5,424 bases of DNA from Methanosarcinaceae archaeon UBA470 (GTDB lineage Archaea; Halobacteriota; Methanosarcinia; Methanosarcinales; Methanosarcinaceae), in NCBI GenBank assembly GCA_002508425.1, contig DAKU01000037.1, positions 1-5,424 on the forward strand, read 5' to 3'. Below are positions 4,924 to 5,424 of the stretch, in pieces. The position numbers and the translations under genes are program-made. The notes below the pieces were generated by a model. That model searched no databases, was not told the DNA's origin, and worked only from the letters and a program-made list of their open reading frames with translations. Position 1 is the first letter of the stretch, and each line of letters opens with the position of its first letter.

Positions 4924-5424
4924 TTGCTTAGTGAACAGGAATTGCAGCGATACCAGCGCCAAATAATGATGTTCAATGAAGAAGGGCAGGAACGGTTGAA
5001 AAGATCTCGTGTATTCATTGCCGGAGGGGGTGGATTGGGTTGCCCCATAGCACTTTATCTTGCAGTTGCCGGTGTTGGTTGCATTGATATTGCCGATCGT
5101 GATGTTGTGGAGCAGACGAATCTGAATCGGCAGGTGCTTCACTGGGAAAAGGACATTGGAAAACCAAAAGTGCTGTCAATCCAAGAAAAGATCCGGGATA
5201 TAAATCCTGATATCAATGTCATTGCCAGGCATGTGACCATCACTGGAGAGAATGTCCTGGAACTCGTAAAAGATGCTGACATCATTGTGGATGCACTTGA
5301 CAATTTCTCTGCGAGATATTTGCTCAATAATGCGGCTTTACAGACCGGTATCCCTCTTGTGCATGGAGGAATCCGAGGTTTTGACGGCCAGGTAATGACT
5401 GTCATTCCTGGTAAAACTGCTTGC
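4924..5424 (+). CDS. E1-like adenylyltransferase, HesA/MoeB/ThiF family, N-terminal 167 residues
   Basis: Enzymes of this family adenylate the C-terminal glycine of a ubiquitin-like sulfur carrier (MoaD, ThiS or SAMP type) for molybdopterin, thiazole or tRNA thiolation. Visible features: RYQRQI (9-14) with the family's conserved arginine R12; the nucleotide loop AGGGGLG (33-39); DRD (58-60); NLNRQ (66-70) with arginine finger R69; GKPK (79-82) with K82; and the Mg-binding DNF (126-128). These match the E. coli MoeB active-site pattern as I recall it. The reading ends at PGKTAC, where the first CxxC zinc knuckle normally begins, so the C-terminal half is beyond the edge. The start is TTG 4924 (MLSEQELQRY), chosen because it has a GAGG site and family members begin with this kind of sequence; no in-frame ATG precedes the domain. 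TTG 4888 is an alternative. Having its own promoter, it need not be part of the thiME operon, and MoeB, ThiF or UbaA-like function cannot be separated here. Confidence 0.9.
   Translation, partial: MLSEQELQRYQRQIMMFNEEGQERLKRSRVFIAGGGGLGCPIALYLAVAGVGCIDIADRDVVEQTNLNRQVLHWEKDIGKPKVLSIQEKIRDINPDINVIARHVTITGENVLELVKDADIIVDALDNFSARYLLNNAALQTGIPLVHGGIRGFDGQVMTVIPGKTAC

Noticed and set aside
1..5424. CRISPR array, tRNA, rRNA, insertion sequence or attachment site
   Set aside because: No regularly spaced repeats, no cloverleaf-like segment, no transposase reading frame and no terminal inverted repeats were seen on either strand.

Overview
The window looks like a methanogenic archaeon, most likely a member of the Methanosarcinales (Methanolobus, Methanococcoides or Methanosarcina-like). 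This is inferred from three things: AT-rich TATA/BRE-type promoters, Shine-Dalgarno sites of the GAGG/GGAG type, and archaeal-style ThiM, ThiE and NadA sequences beside a soluble PAS-GAF-PAS histidine kinase. The genus is a guess from remembered family sequences and no search was run.

Layout. Positions 1-860 (minus strand) hold most of nadA, quinolinate synthase, cut by the left edge a short way before its C terminus. Positions 861-1205 are a very AT-rich divergent intergenic region with the nadA promoter on one strand and the kinase promoter on the other. Positions 1206-3263 (plus) encode a cytoplasmic PAS-GAF-PAS-HisKA-HATPase sensor kinase with no receiver domain and no visible partner. 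Positions 3364-4149 and 4169-4822 (plus) are thiM and thiE, a tight two-gene thiamine thiazole-salvage operon. Positions 4924-5424 (plus) are the first 167 codons of an E1-like adenylyltransferase (HesA/MoeB/ThiF family) that starts at TTG and runs off the right edge.

How the genes relate. ThiM phosphorylates hydroxyethylthiazole and ThiE couples the product to HMP-pyrophosphate to give thiamine phosphate. NadA makes the quinolinate precursor of NAD. The E1-like protein is a sulfur-carrier activating enzyme of uncertain pathway. So four of the five genes are cofactor or sulfur-transfer functions, with a signalling gene inserted among them.

Main observation beyond routine annotation. The promoters of nadA and of the E1-like gene, about 4 kb apart and on opposite strands, share an unusual architecture. 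Both have AAAGTTTA-N6-TGAAATA at the presumed box A. Both have, near the presumed transcription start, a 14-bp element that is one base away from the perfect palindrome TTCACAATTGTGAA. The nadA promoter also carries a further 12/14 copy lying over its box A. I saw no such element before the kinase or thiM. This suggests an undescribed operator co-regulating NAD synthesis and an E1-like sulfur-transfer gene. It is a pattern read by eye and needs genome-wide and comparative testing.
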